Origin: Acidobacteriaceae bacterium
GTDB lineage: Bacteria > Acidobacteriota > Terriglobia > Terriglobales > Acidobacteriaceae
Direction of reading: 5' to 3'
Length of the DNA: 64,000 bases
NCBI GenBank assembly: GCA_003132405.1
Contig: PKXQ01000149.1
Coordinates: forward strand, 62,001-126,000
The notes beneath the pieces were generated by a model, which was not told where the DNA came from, did no database searches, and saw only the letters and a list, made by a program, of their open reading frames with translations. The translations under genes and the position numbers were made by a program. Shown in pieces: positions 45,244 through 54,210 of the stretch (the stretch's first letter is position 1; each line of letters begins with the position of its first letter).

Positions 45244-46653
45244 ATGGCACACGCAACGGTAGAACAGCAGCAACCGGCAACCGGCACAACCCTCGTCGTA
45301 CTGGTCGGACTCGCCGTTACCTTCTTGCTGTTCATGGCATTTCTGAACGTGGTGAAAAGCGGCAACATCGTGAATGAGAGCAACCTGCTCTTTGCCGCAC
45401 TGATCTTTTACTCTGGCGCCGGAGCGCTCTATCTCGGATTTGGCGTTACCGGTACACCTTCCTACTTGAAGTTTGCATCGTTCTCCACCTCGCTCGGATT
45501 GGTCGCGAATACGGCAGCCATCGCCCACCGCTGGTATGAAAGCGGACACGCGCCATTTTCCAGCGTCTACGAAATGCTGCTCAGCTTCGTGTGGACGCTC
45601 GCGGTGCTCACGCTGGTCGCCGAGAAAAAATATGGCGTCAAAGTAATTGGCACCGTCACCATGCCGGTCGCAATCGTCGGCGTAGTGTTGATGCAGTTGC
45701 TGCGTACTGACGTGCATCCCCTGGTTCCCGCGCTGCAATCGACCTGGCTCCATGTCCACGTCACGCTGGCCATGCTGGCCTATGCTGCTTGCGCGCTCAG
45801 CTTTGCCCTCGCCATGATGTTTCTGATTCAGGACCACATCAAGACGGAGACCGTCCTCGCCGTCACCAGCGCCAGCACACTCGCCGTTTATGCGAGCATC
45901 GTGCTCACCCGCTTCGAAAAATGGGGTGGATTGAATCTGGTGGCGTGGAATCCGGAAAGTAAGTCGGAAGTCTTTATCTCCAAGGGAGTGCGTTTGTTCG
46001 TGGTCGTTCCCGACCTTGGATGGCTCTTAACACTCACGCTTCTGGTGGTGGCGGCGCCGCTCGTTCTTTACGGACTGGCGCGTTGGAAGAAGACCCATAG
46101 TGACACCTTGCTGACGCTCGCCAACCGCGCCGTCTTTCTCAGCATTCTCCTCCAGGTAATGACGGCGATTATGTTTGTGTTGCGCGCCCGTGATGGCCGT
46201 TATCCGTCGCTCGACGCAGATGGGCTATTCCCCACAACCCTCGCCGCCAGTCCTTTTATACTGTCGGGTTTGGTGGGCGGCGTTTTTATCTCTCTCCTCT
46301 ATCTGCTGCTTCTGTGGCGCCGTCCGGATTTAGAGCGATCGCTGCCCAGCTCCGACAACCTCGACCGCATCACTTATAAAACGATCTGTCTCGCCTTCCC
46401 CCTTCTTACTCTAATGATCGCCTCTGGCGCCTACTGGGCAAACCAGACTTGGGGCTCCTACTGGAGCTGGGATCCGAAAGAGACCTGGGCGGCAATCACC
46501 TGGCTCGTGTACGCTCTATATCTACACATGCGCATCACTCGCGGATGGCGTGGCCGTCGCGCCGCTTACTTCGCCATCGGCGGCTTTGCGGTCGTGATGT
46601 TCACCTTCTTCGGTGTGACTTACCTGTTGCCGGGACTTCACGCATATGCCTGA
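45244..46653 (+). CDS. resC: Cytochrome c biogenesis protein ResC (CcsA)
   Basis: Haem-handling subunit of System II. The tryptophan-rich WWD signature ([20 protein letters not shown]) lies at about residues 400-419, with flanking periplasmic-side His residues ([14 protein letters not shown] near 95 and HMRITR near 425) as expected for haem ligation. At 469 residues it is longer than minimal CcsA proteins; the N-terminal additional helices are consistent with larger variants. GGGAGG lies upstream of the ATG. Its end overlaps the kinase gene by 8 nt, indicating an operon resB-resC-kinase. Confidence 0.94.
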   Translation: MAHATVEQQQPATGTTLVVLVGLAVTFLLFMAFLNVVKSGNIVNESNLLFAALIFYSGAGALYLGFGVTGTPSYLKFASFSTSLGLVANTAAIAHRWYESGHAPFSSVYEMLLSFVWTLAVLTLVAEKKYGVKVIGTVTMPVAIVGVVLMQLLRTDVHPLVPALQSTWLHVHVTLAMLAYAACALSFALAMMFLIQDHIKTETVLAVTSASTLAVYASIVLTRFEKWGGLNLVAWNPESKSEVFISKGVRLFVVVPDLGWLLTLTLLVVAAPLVLYGLARWKKTHSDTLLTLANRAVFLSILLQVMTAIMFVLRARDGRYPSLDADGLFPTTLAASPFILSGLVGGVFISLLYLLLLWRRPDLERSLPSSDNLDRITYKTICLAFPLLTLMIASGAYWANQTWGSYWSWDPKETWAAITWLVYALYLHMRITRGWRGRRAAYFAIGGFAVVMFTFFGVTYLLPGLHAYA

Positions 46654-47989
46654 GCGCCCGCAATTCGAGACCGCAAAGCTGGGGCCTACGGAACAAATAG
46701 GCCACACCTATGATGCGCCCGTCCGTCCTCCACCTGAGCGACGGCCGGACGATAACATCAACTTATCGCCGGATTCGTCGAAGGAACGACCGTCGGCTAA
46801 ACTATCGTCGTCTACACGATTGTCGTCTACACGAATTTCGTTGACGGGATCGTCGCCTGCGCGGCCATCGCCAGTACAATCAGCACGTGCAGTTCCGTCA
46901 TCGCCAGAGGACTTCCGTATGAGTTCCGTTCGCGTTAATTGGCAACTCAAGGCGATCTTGCCGGTGGCGTTCGTCCTTCTGGCCGGGCTGTTGCTCTTCA
47001 CCCTCGCAACCGTATCTTTGCGCGATCCCGAGCGCCACGCCGTATTAATGGTTGCGGGAGCGGGAGCCGTTGCTATCTGCATCGCCTCCATCGGGGCGCT
47101 TGCCTATTTCATTCACCGGCCCATGGTCGAATTGCAGGAAAAGATCGCACTGGTCAGCGAAGGCAACCTCCACGTCTCTGTCACCTTTGATCGGCGCAAT
47201 GACGAAATCGGCGACCTCGGCCGCAACTTCAACCACATGGTCGAGCAGCTACGCGAGAGCCGCGATGAGATCGAGTCGCTGCATCGCACCCAGATGTCAC
47301 GCGCCGAGCACCTGGCCACGCTCGGCGAATTGGCCGCTGGCCTCGCCCACGAGATTCGCAATCCGCTTGCCGGAATCGCCGGAGTCATCGAAATCATCGG
47401 CCGCGATCTGCCCTCGACCAGCCCGGCTCGCGCCGTGGTAAAAGACGTCCGTCAGGAGATCGCCCAGATCAACCGCATCCTCACCGATCTTCTCGAGACC
47501 GCGCGACCTCACCCACCCCGGATCTGCCGCAGCAACCTCAACACCACAGTCGAACACGCGGTAATGCTGGCGCGCCAGCAAGTGTTGTCAAAGCCAATCA
47601 AGATTGAATTCCAGAAGTCCGCCGACTTGCCTGAGGTCGAGCACGACAGCGATCAGATTCACCAGGTCCTTCTCAACCTGCTCCTCAACGCCGTCCAAGC
47701 CACCGAAGGCGAAGCCACCATCCGCGTCGAGATCGGTTCGCGAGACAACTGCGCCATCGTGCTCGTTAGCGACACCGGCCGAGGCATCGCCGCGCAACAC
47801 CTCGCCCACATCTTCCGCCCCTTCTACACCACCAAGGGCAACGGCACCGGACTCGGCCTCTCGCTGGCGCGTCGTATCGTCGAAGAACACCACGGCCGCA
47901 TCGACGTAACGAGCACAGTTGGAAAAGGCAGTACCTTTGAAGTAGTGCTGCCCTTCGAAATGCCGCGCTCGCCAGTCGCCGATTCCTAG
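46646..47989 (+). CDS. Membrane sensor histidine kinase (NtrB-like)
   Basis: A 447-residue kinase. After a Pro/Ser-rich, probably dispensable N-terminal stretch of about 90 residues, two transmembrane helices ([19 protein letters not shown] and [20 protein letters not shown]) flank a very short periplasmic loop, then come a HAMP domain, a HisKA domain with His235 ([16 protein letters not shown]) and a HATPase_c domain with N (LLLNAVQA), G1 (VSDTGRGI) and G2 (GTGLGLSLA) boxes. Translation may begin at the internal ATG 46919 ([11 protein letters not shown]). The small sensor loop suggests sensing in or near the membrane. Operon linkage with resBC suggests monitoring of cytochrome or redox state; its cognate regulator is unknown. 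Confidence 0.93.
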   Translation: MPERPQFETAKLGPTEQIGHTYDAPVRPPPERRPDDNINLSPDSSKERPSAKLSSSTRLSSTRISLTGSSPARPSPVQSARAVPSSPEDFRMSSVRVNWQLKAILPVAFVLLAGLLLFTLATVSLRDPERHAVLMVAGAGAVAICIASIGALAYFIHRPMVELQEKIALVSEGNLHVSVTFDRRNDEIGDLGRNFNHMVEQLRESRDEIESLHRTQMSRAEHLATLGELAAGLAHEIRNPLAGIAGVIEIIGRDLPSTSPARAVVKDVRQEIAQINRILTDLLETARPHPPRICRSNLNTTVEHAVMLARQQVLSKPIKIEFQKSADLPEVEHDSDQIHQVLLNLLLNAVQATEGEATIRVEIGSRDNCAIVLVSDTGRGIAAQHLAHIFRPFYTTKGNGTGLGLSLARRIVEEHHGRIDVTSTVGKGSTFEVVLPFEMPRSPVADS

Positions 47990-48073
47990 TCTCAGTCGCC
48001 GGCTAGAGATCACTCAGAGCTAGGAGGGACCTAGCTTCGGTAATGGTCGGGTTATTACCGTTTGTCAATCGTG

Positions 48074-48103
48074 TTTGTACGTACAAATGTTCCACGTGGA
48101 ACA
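48074..48103. promoter_or_regulatory. parS: parS-type ParB-binding site with adjacent palindrome
   Basis: TGTTCCACGTGGAACA at 48088-48103 is identical to the core at 15328-15343. A separate 14-bp palindrome, TTTGTACGTACAAA (48074-48087), abuts it on the left. It lies in the 47990-48303 intergenic region, which otherwise contains only a repeat. Confidence 0.85.
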
Positions 48104-48198
48104 TTTTCGGTTATTGTTCGTGCGTACATATATATAGTTACATTGCAGTTCTATGATTTATATGGGGTTAGCGGTTTCCGACAACTCTCCGGGCAAAG

Positions 48199-48246
48199 TC
48201 CCCACTCTAAATTTCGCAAAGAGCGCGAAATTTAGAATGGGCCACC
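48199..48246. repeat. 48-nt palindromic repeat, copy 1
   Basis: CTAAATTTCGC / GCGAAATTTAG stem extended by CCCA / TGGG (hairpin 48201-48241). The whole 48-nt block is identical to 49947-49994 in the same orientation, bracketing the BrnT/BrnA region. Confidence 0.85.
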
Positions 48247-48303
48247 GTTTTCCTCGCGATTGTGTGTAACTACAAAAAGAAATACAATTGATTGTGAGAT
48301 GGA

Positions 48304-48582
48304 ATGAAATACGAATGGGGTGACGAAAAGAACCGGAAGAACCTCGCCAAGCATGGCCTCAGCTTTGAGGATGCCGAGCAGGTGTTTGCCGGGCCTTGCG
48401 TGACCTTCGAGGACGACCGTTTTGCCTACGGTGAAGAACGGCTCATCACTTTGGGCTTGTTGTCCGGGCGTCTGGTTGTTATCGCCCATGCGCCACGTGA
48501 TGACGGGACACGCATCATCTCCATGAGAAAAGGAAATCGACGTGAACAAGAAATCTATAAAGAGCGACTTGGCACGAATTGA
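48304..48582 (+). CDS. brnT: BrnT-family type II toxin
   Basis: A 92-residue RelE-superfamily ribonuclease toxin. Recognisable BrnT features: N-terminal YEWGDEKNRKNLAKHGLSF, FEDAEQVF, then ERLITLGLLSGRLVVIAH and the C-terminal IISMRKGNRREQEIY (the RIISARxAxxxExxxY signature). The toxin precedes and overlaps its antitoxin by 41 nt, the standard BrnTA order. It appears full length with catalytic-type Arg and Tyr residues in place. It is located just inside the left copy of a 48-nt repeat. Confidence 0.92.
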   Translation: MKYEWGDEKNRKNLAKHGLSFEDAEQVFAGPCVTFEDDRFAYGEERLITLGLLSGRLVVIAHAPRDDGTRIISMRKGNRREQEIYKERLGTN

Positions 48583-48811
48583 CCGCATGAAAGACGCCGA
48601 TATCGACTACTCGGATATTCCGCGCCTCGACAAATCGTTTCTCAAAAAGGCAACCATGCCCTGGCCTCCGGAGAAAAAGCAGCTAACCATTCGTCTGGAT
48701 GCGGACGTGCTCGATTGGCTCAAGCGTCACGGCAAGGGCTACCAGACCCGCATCAACCGCATTCTGCGTGTGGTGATGGAGAGCCAGCCTTCGGGGTCGG
48801 CGCATCGGTAA
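48542..48811 (+). CDS. brnA: BrnA-family antitoxin
   Basis: An 89-residue ribbon-helix-helix antitoxin. A charged N-terminus and IDYSDIPRLDKSFLKKA that wraps the toxin in the family precede KKQLTIRLDADVLDWLKRHG then YQTRINRILRVVM, the RHH DNA-binding fold. It probably represses the brnTA promoter as a complex. No other defence gene adjoins it, apart from an uncharacterised membrane protein 320 bp downstream. The intergenic 48812-49131 shows nothing I can support. Confidence 0.92.
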   Translation: MNKKSIKSDLARIDRMKDADIDYSDIPRLDKSFLKKATMPWPPEKKQLTIRLDADVLDWLKRHGKGYQTRINRILRVVMESQPSGSAHR

Positions 48812-49131
48812 GACTTTTTGTGTCGCTTTCGTTATCGAGAAAACGTCCGGCCTGTCCCCGGGTTATCCGTCGCGCAGTAACTCGTCTTCTATCTTCTATC
48901 TGCGAGATTAGTAGGGAGCGGTCCGGGGCAGGCCTATCCTTTGCCAAGCGTAGGGCCATGACCGTTTTGGATGGTTCGTGGAGGGAGGTTGGGCTACCAG
49001 CCTCTTATTTCTCGAGGAGACGCCTCGTCTGTTCTCGGTTTATGCTTGTTCCCGGTTCATTTTGTCCGCCCCTCCGCAAGCGATCGGTCCAGCCAGCGTC
49101 TTGCAATCCGTGGCGTTTGGCGAAAGAATAA

Positions 49132-49794
49132 ATGGTAAGTATGAACTCTCGCTGGTTCCTTACGCTCCGCTCGATCCTCGAGTTATTCTACTTCGTCTCA
49201 ACCGTCGTACTGACTGGCGTGGCGTTCTACGGTCTGAAGCAGTTGCGTCTTACTAAGCAAATCGCGAGTAAAAATGCCAAGCGAGAGTCCATCAAGTTTG
49301 CGACTGAGCGCTGCCAGTACTTTGCCGAGACAATTGTTCCCGCACGAACGAGAGCGATGGCGTCGTATCATCAACAAAAATTCACTTGTTTACGGGACCA
49401 GCGATTCAGGATCAGTAGAGGGGAGTTAGTAGATCACAACTTCGACAAGCAAAGGATCGCACAGTGCGAGAGAGAGGCGTTATCTGCGTCAAGCGCGTTT
49501 GTGGAACTGTTGAACTACTTGGAGGCGTATGCGATCCCGTTCGTCGCAGGGGTCGCCGACGATGAGCTTGGATTTCAAGAAACTGCTTCCGCCTTCTGCC
49601 AATTTCTGGCAGAGGTCATGATCGTGGTAGCCGCATTCCGAAGCCAGGGTCCACGCTTCGAAAGTTGCGTGAGACTATACGAATCATGGGCCGCTCGGTT
49701 AGAAGCGGAGAAGATGAAACCGCTCGTGCAAAGTATGAGCGAGAAAATCAAGGCTGCCGAAAAGGCAAAGTTCCCTCCGTTGGGGGGGAGTTAA
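49132..49794 (+). CDS. Membrane-anchored hypothetical protein (DUF4760-like)
   Basis: A 220-residue protein not recognised with certainty. One N-terminal transmembrane helix (ILELFYFVSTVVLTGVAFYG) is followed by an all-helical cytoplasmic domain with several cysteines and a charged C-terminus. The FYFVSTVVLTGVAFYGLKQL plus basic stop-transfer resembles DUF4760-type proteins. Starts at ATG 49132 or ATG 49141 are both possible; no good ribosome site is visible. It lies inside the repeat-bracketed patch with BrnT/BrnA and might be cargo of that patch. Confidence 0.6.
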   Translation: MVSMNSRWFLTLRSILELFYFVSTVVLTGVAFYGLKQLRLTKQIASKNAKRESIKFATERCQYFAETIVPARTRAMASYHQQKFTCLRDQRFRISRGELVDHNFDKQRIAQCEREALSASSAFVELLNYLEAYAIPFVAGVADDELGFQETASAFCQFLAEVMIVVAAFRSQGPRFESCVRLYESWAARLEAEKMKPLVQSMSEKIKAAEKAKFPPLGGS

Positions 49795-49830
49795 AACGGA
49801 AGAATCGCGCCACGACAGTGACCTTTGGCG

Positions 49831-49867
49831 GGTGGCCCATTCAAGCCCGGTTTTGGCTTGAGTGGGG
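49831..49867. repeat. Palindrome of the GGTGGCCCATT family with different stem
   Basis: GGTGGCCCATTCAAGCC pairs with GGCTTGAGTGGGG. Its outer GGTGGCCCATTC / GAGTGGGG is the same as in the reverse complement of the 48-nt repeat, while the inner stem (AAGCC) differs. Confidence 0.7.
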
Positions 49868-49946
49868 TAGTTCTACTGTGACAGAGTCTTCCTGCCGCTC
49901 TTTCTTGTTCCCATGTCTCCTATTCCAACTCGATCTCCGCGCAAAA

Positions 49947-49994
49947 TCCCCACTCTAAATTTCGCAAAGAGCGCGAAATTTAGAATGGGCCACC
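49947..49994. repeat. 48-nt palindromic repeat, copy 2
   Basis: Identical to 48199-48246, direct orientation, 1.75 kb away. With 49831-49867 it fills most of the 49795-50123 gap, which has no gene. Confidence 0.85.
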
Positions 49995-50123
49995 CGCCGA
50001 GCTAAGCGATTGAAGGGCCAGCGCCTAACGTGGCTTGCGGAAACACGCGGCGTATAATCGTCGCATCCCGGCATCAGATCGCGTCTATTAGCCAACGAGC
50101 ATCTGGCTATTCAGGAGGACCAA

Positions 50124-50645
50124 TTGAAACGACTTCTCAGTGCATGTCTTCTCTGTGCCGCATTGGCATTCGCCGAACGCGCTGGGGCCAATACCTGGCC
50201 CGATTCTTGCGGGGATGAGAAAGTCAATTTCGAAGTCAAGACGGAAAAATCACAGGCCGCGCTCCCCGCCCCCGCGGAGGGCAAGGCGCAGATCATTCTT
50301 ATCGAGGGCGAAAACCAGATGTATGCCCCTTTTCACAATGCCACTGTCCGCTTCGGCATGGACGGAGCCTGGGTGGGTGCCAATAACGGCAACTCATATT
50401 TCGCGTTGACGGTCGATCCGGGGGTTCATCACCTCTGCGCAAATTGGCAATCGACCTTCAAAACGCTTAACAAGAATATCGACCTGACATCGTTTACGGC
50501 AGAGCCTGGTCAGATCTACTACTTCGTGGCCCAGGTCACTGTGAACTCCCGAGACAGCGTAAGCTTCGGTCTTTCGCAATTGAACGCAGATGAAGGAAAA
50601 TATCGAGTCGAGAACTCAAAGCTCAGCACCTCGAAACCCAAGTAG
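50124..50645 (+). CDS. Secreted DUF2846-like protein
   Basis: A 173-residue precursor. The start is a TTG at 50124 with AGGAGG at 50113-50118 (five-base spacing). Signal peptide LLSACLLCAALAFAERAGA; then a beta-rich domain with KAQIILIEGENQMYAPF, VRFGMDGAWVGANNGNSYF, DPGVHHLCANW and GQIYYFVAQV, the order seen in DUF2846 proteins. A lipobox is not clear (ACLLCAAL contains cysteines, but cleavage at AGA is as likely). The function of the family is unknown. It is monocistronic. Confidence 0.7.
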   Translation: MKRLLSACLLCAALAFAERAGANTWPDSCGDEKVNFEVKTEKSQAALPAPAEGKAQIILIEGENQMYAPFHNATVRFGMDGAWVGANNGNSYFALTVDPGVHHLCANWQSTFKTLNKNIDLTSFTAEPGQIYYFVAQVTVNSRDSVSFGLSQLNADEGKYRVENSKLSTSKPK

Positions 50646-50746
50646 CTGAGCGGCCTCGACGGGCCTCTTCTCAGCGCGGCGGCATGGTCTTCTCCGAAAG
50701 CAGCGCCGTATAATAGTCGGTTCCCGCGCAAGAGGAGATTCCATCT

Positions 50747-52183
50747 TTGTCCACTCATACCGATCCCGCCACGCAGTCAAAAATCCAGGACCCAGCAATA
50801 AAGTTCCGCACCGAATCTGACAGCATGGGAAAGATTGAAGTTCCCTCCAATGTTTATTGGGGAGCGCAGACGCAGCGCTCGCTGCTGCATTTCAATATTG
50901 GGCGCGACACTATGCCTCCGGAGATGATTCGGGCGTTTGGCGTGCTGAAGAAGGCTTGCGCGCTGGTGAATCAGGATCTGGGGAAACTGGCTCCTGAGTT
51001 GGCGAAGCTCATCGTGCAGGCTGCGGACGAAGTGATTTCCGGCAAGCTGAACGACCAGTTTCCGCTACGCATCTGGCAGACAGGCTCGGGCACGCAGACC
51101 AACATGAACGTGAATGAGGTGATCTCCAATCGTGCGATCGAGATTGCTGGCGGCGAATTGGGATCGAAGAAGCCTGTGCATCCGAACGATCACGTGAACA
51201 TGTCGCAGTCGTCGAACGATACGTTTCCGGCGGCGATGCACATTGCGGCGGCGGCGCGGGTGAAGAATGATTTGATTCCGGCGATCAGGACGGTCCGCGA
51301 TGCGATTGCGGCCAAGGCTAAGGAATTCGACGGCGTTGTGAAGATTGGGCGCACGCATTTGCAGGATGCTGTGCCGCTGACTTTTGGGCAGGAGTTTGGC
51401 GGTTGGGCTAGCCTGCTCGAGCGCGACATAAAGAGGTTAGAGCAGGCTCTCGACGGTCTCTACGATCTGGCGATTGGCGGAACGGCGGTGGGGACGGGAT
51501 TGAATACGCATCCGGAGTTTGCTGAGCGCGCAGCCAGGAAGACCGCCGAACTGACGGGACTTCCCTTCCGCTCGCATCCCAATAAGTTTGCCGCGCTATC
51601 TGCGCACGACGAAATAGTGTTTGCGCAGGGAGCGATGGAGACGCTGGCCGCTTCGCTGATGAAGATCTCGAACGACATTCGCTGGCTGGCTTCGGGGCCG
51701 CGCTGCGGACTGGGCGAGTTGTCGATTCCGGAGAATGAGCCGGGGTCGTCGATCATGCCGGGCAAGGTGAATCCTACGCAATGCGAGGCGATGACGATGG
51801 TCTGCGTGCAGGTGCACGGCGCGACGGCTGCGGTGGGATTCGCCGGATCGCAGGGCAACTTCGAGCTGAACGTGTATAAGCCAGTGATCATTTATAACTT
51901 TCTGCACTCGGTCACGCTGATCACCGACGCTTGCCATGGCTATGTCGAATACATGCTGAAGGGGATTGAGGTCGATCGCGCGAAGGTCGATTGGTATGTG
52001 AAGAATTCGCTGATGCTGGTGACGGCGCTCGCTCCGAAGGTGGGATACGACAAGGCGGCGCAGATCGCGCACACGGCGCACGTGGAGCACTCGAGCCTGC
52101 GCGAGGCGGCGCTGAAGCTGGGATATCTTACGGGCGAGGAATTTGATGCGCTGGTTAAGCCGGAGAAGATGACGAGGCCGTAA
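50747..52183 (+). CDS. fumC: Class II fumarate hydratase
   Basis: Converts fumarate to L-malate in the TCA cycle. The 478 residues include [19 protein letters not shown] near residue 109, [17 protein letters not shown] near 147, [17 protein letters not shown] near 202 and the family signature [15 protein letters not shown] near 333, with the catalytic Ser in the SSI segment. The start is a TTG at 50747 preceded by AGAGGAG (50731-50737); the conserved part begins [14 protein letters not shown]. All active-site segments appear intact. Codon usage shifts to a G-richer third position relative to the preceding region, as do later genes. Confidence 0.97.
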   Translation: MSTHTDPATQSKIQDPAIKFRTESDSMGKIEVPSNVYWGAQTQRSLLHFNIGRDTMPPEMIRAFGVLKKACALVNQDLGKLAPELAKLIVQAADEVISGKLNDQFPLRIWQTGSGTQTNMNVNEVISNRAIEIAGGELGSKKPVHPNDHVNMSQSSNDTFPAAMHIAAAARVKNDLIPAIRTVRDAIAAKAKEFDGVVKIGRTHLQDAVPLTFGQEFGGWASLLERDIKRLEQALDGLYDLAIGGTAVGTGLNTHPEFAERAARKTAELTGLPFRSHPNKFAALSAHDEIVFAQGAMETLAASLMKISNDIRWLASGPRCGLGELSIPENEPGSSIMPGKVNPTQCEAMTMVCVQVHGATAAVGFAGSQGNFELNVYKPVIIYNFLHSVTLITDACHGYVEYMLKGIEVDRAKVDWYVKNSLMLVTALAPKVGYDKAAQIAHTAHVEHSSLREAALKLGYLTGEEFDALVKPEKMTRP

Positions 52184-52298
52184 GGCATCGGGTCATGGGG
52201 TGATCTGAAGACCTCCGACCAGCGCTTACAAAAGTAATCATCCCGCGTTGATTTCGAGTTACCGAGGGACATAGGCCCAGCCTATCATTCGAGAGTCT

Positions 52299-53531
52299 AT
52301 GCTCTTCGACGGCTCGCATTGGCGACGGCTCGCTTTGCTGTTTATGGTGGGAGCGTCGTCGTCGACTGCCATTTCATCTGAGGCCCCTCCGGTGCACGGG
52401 CAGACGCTGCCGGTGCATCCTCCAGTCTTTGAAAATGCTGAGAATGTGACGTGCCGGTATCGACTCCACGGACTGCAGAAGGAATTTACCGGGACGCACC
52501 TGTCGGAGGTTCACTATTCTTCGTTGCCCGCTGGGGAATATAGCTTCCAGGTAGTTTGCGATGCTCCGCAACCGAGAGAGAGTAAGTCGGCAGCTTATTC
52601 GTTTATTGTGCCAGCCTATAGGTTTCCTGGGTCGGGTGCGTGGTGGCGGACGTCGTGGATGGAGATGGGCGCGTTTGGAGTAGCGCTGCTGATTTGGGCA
52701 ACCCTCTGGAGCCGTTATCGCGATCGGCGCGAGAATGAGCGACTGGAGCGGGCAGTGGCCGAGCGGAGCGCGGAACTGGCGCGTGCGAATCGCGAATTGC
52801 AGGAGGCTTCGCTCTGCGATCCGCTGACTGGCCTGCGCAACCGGCGGTTTTTTCAGAGCATGATTCCGGCGGACGCGAGCCAGGCGTTGCGCGCCTATCG
52901 CGGATCGGAAATCTATGGCCGCGATCATCGTGACCTGATGTTTTTTCTGGTGGATATCGACCATTTCAAAGATGTGAATGACGAATACGGCCACGATGCG
53001 GGGGATCGCGTGCTGGTGCAGATCGCGCAGCGACTGAGTCGCGTCGTGCGTGAGTCGGATTTTCTGATCCGCTGGGGTGGAGAAGAATTCCTGGTTGTCT
53101 TCCGCTCCGCCGAGCGCAACGATGGCGTGCTGCTGGCTGGGCGAATCCTGAAGGCGGTCAACAGCGTGAAATTTGATCTGGGGAATGAGCGGCGGTTGGC
53201 GCGGTCGTGCTCGGTGGGATGGGCAGCGTTCCCGTGGCTTCCGCCGGCTTGTTCGGATTTGTCGGTGGAGGAAGTGCTGCGGCTCGCGGATCGCGGACTT
53301 TATCTTGCGAAGCAGGGCGGGCGCAATCAGGCGGTGGGCATGGTTCCGGCGACGAATGCGCCGGTGATTAATAATAATAATAATAATGAGAACGCTTCCG
53401 CCAACGGTTCTTCCGTCAGTAACCTCGTCACGCGGCCGGGAAAATATAGCAATCTGGAGCAACTGCTCGAAGACAAAATGATTCGCGAAGTGCGCACATC
53501 GGGGGCGGTCTCGGCAGCTGCGGCGGGCTAA
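52299..53531 (+). CDS. GGDEF diguanylate cyclase with Y_Y_Y-like sensory stub
   Basis: A 410-residue membrane protein. An N-terminal signal/anchor is followed by an exported beta-sandwich like the Y_Y_Y domain (CRYRLHGLQKEFTGTHLSEV and LPAGEYSFQVVCD), a transmembrane helix (MGAFGVALLIWATLW), a coiled coil and a GGDEF domain with an intact active site RWGGEEF near residue 260 and DPLTGLRNRRFF near 173. It should synthesise c-di-GMP. The long propeller that usually precedes Y_Y_Y is missing, so the input domain is shortened. A run of six Asn encoded by an AAT microsatellite (53370-53387) lies in the C-terminal tail. Confidence 0.9.
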   Translation: MLFDGSHWRRLALLFMVGASSSTAISSEAPPVHGQTLPVHPPVFENAENVTCRYRLHGLQKEFTGTHLSEVHYSSLPAGEYSFQVVCDAPQPRESKSAAYSFIVPAYRFPGSGAWWRTSWMEMGAFGVALLIWATLWSRYRDRRENERLERAVAERSAELARANRELQEASLCDPLTGLRNRRFFQSMIPADASQALRAYRGSEIYGRDHRDLMFFLVDIDHFKDVNDEYGHDAGDRVLVQIAQRLSRVVRESDFLIRWGGEEFLVVFRSAERNDGVLLAGRILKAVNSVKFDLGNERRLARSCSVGWAAFPWLPPACSDLSVEEVLRLADRGLYLAKQGGRNQAVGMVPATNAPVINNNNNNENASANGSSVSNLVTRPGKYSNLEQLLEDKMIREVRTSGAVSAAAAG

Positions 53532-53551
53532 GCTCTCTGCACCAGCAAGTC

Positions 53552-54056
53552 TCAATTCTTTTTCAAAAATCTGCGGCGGTTCAGGTGAGTTGAGGCGGTG
53601 GGCTCGATGTCATCGTATTTCAGCACGCTGATGGAGCCGTCGACTTCGAGTACGGCGAGCGCCGCATCCTTATATGTGCCGACGCCATGCTCGCGCAGGG
53701 CGCGTTCCAATTCATCCATGCTGTGACTCGATCACCACGCCGTCGTGCACCAGCAGGCTGGGCTGCCCCTGAATATATTTTCGGAAGCGGCGATTGCCGC
53801 CGGAGAGCTCGGCTACTAAATAATTGAGGACGAGGAGAGTGGTGGCGGCTACGGCGCCTCCGGCAAGCGAGGTGTCGGGACCGGTCATCGCGTTCTGCAC
53901 GGAGTTCGAAAGCAGCAGGAGGAGAGTCAGATCGAAGGGAGTCATCTGCCCGACCTCGCGCTTGCCGCTGATGCGAATTCCGATGAGCACGAGAAGATAG
54001 ATCACTCCAGTGCGGAGCGCGATTTCGAGCAGCGTGTGCGCGTTTGCGGGCAGCAT
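53552..54056 (-). pseudogene. DUF421 (YetF/YcaP-like) membrane protein with frameshift
   Basis: The first frame from ATG 54056 encodes transmembrane helices and the typical IGIRISGKREVGQMTPFDL, LLLLSNSVQNAM and YIQGQPSLLVHDGVVIE of the family, then stops. The C-terminal segment continues in another frame: SMDELERALREHG, DAALAVLEVDGSISVLKYDD. The linker normally between VIE and MDEL is missing too, so a small deletion that is not a multiple of three near 53725 is the likely cause. The function of DUF421 proteins is poorly known. Confidence 0.75.
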
Positions 54057-54084
54057 AGAGTTGCAACTCTAGTCGACGGTGCGC

Positions 54085-54165
54085 CGCAGTTTCCCTCAGC
54101 GGCTAAAGCCGGTACTGAAAAGAAGCCTTTTATCGCAGCGGTAAACCGCTGCGCCACCCAAAGAC
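54085..54165. repeat. Fragment of the MITE-like element, reverse orientation
   Basis: CCCTCAGCGGCTAAAGCC followed by CTTTTATCGCAGCGGTAAAC and CCGCTGCGCCACCCAAAG is the reverse of the inner part of 30207-30338; the TGCTGAAAAAC ends are not recognisable. Confidence 0.65.
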
Positions 54166-54210
54166 TAGAACAAAATCGCAAGGCTGAAGCGACGCCCCTT
54201 TTGAAATGCG

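Noticed and set aside
48304-49794. Calling brnTA plus the membrane protein a defence island
   Set aside because: Only one toxin-antitoxin pair is recognisable and the third gene has no defence domain; evidence is too thin.
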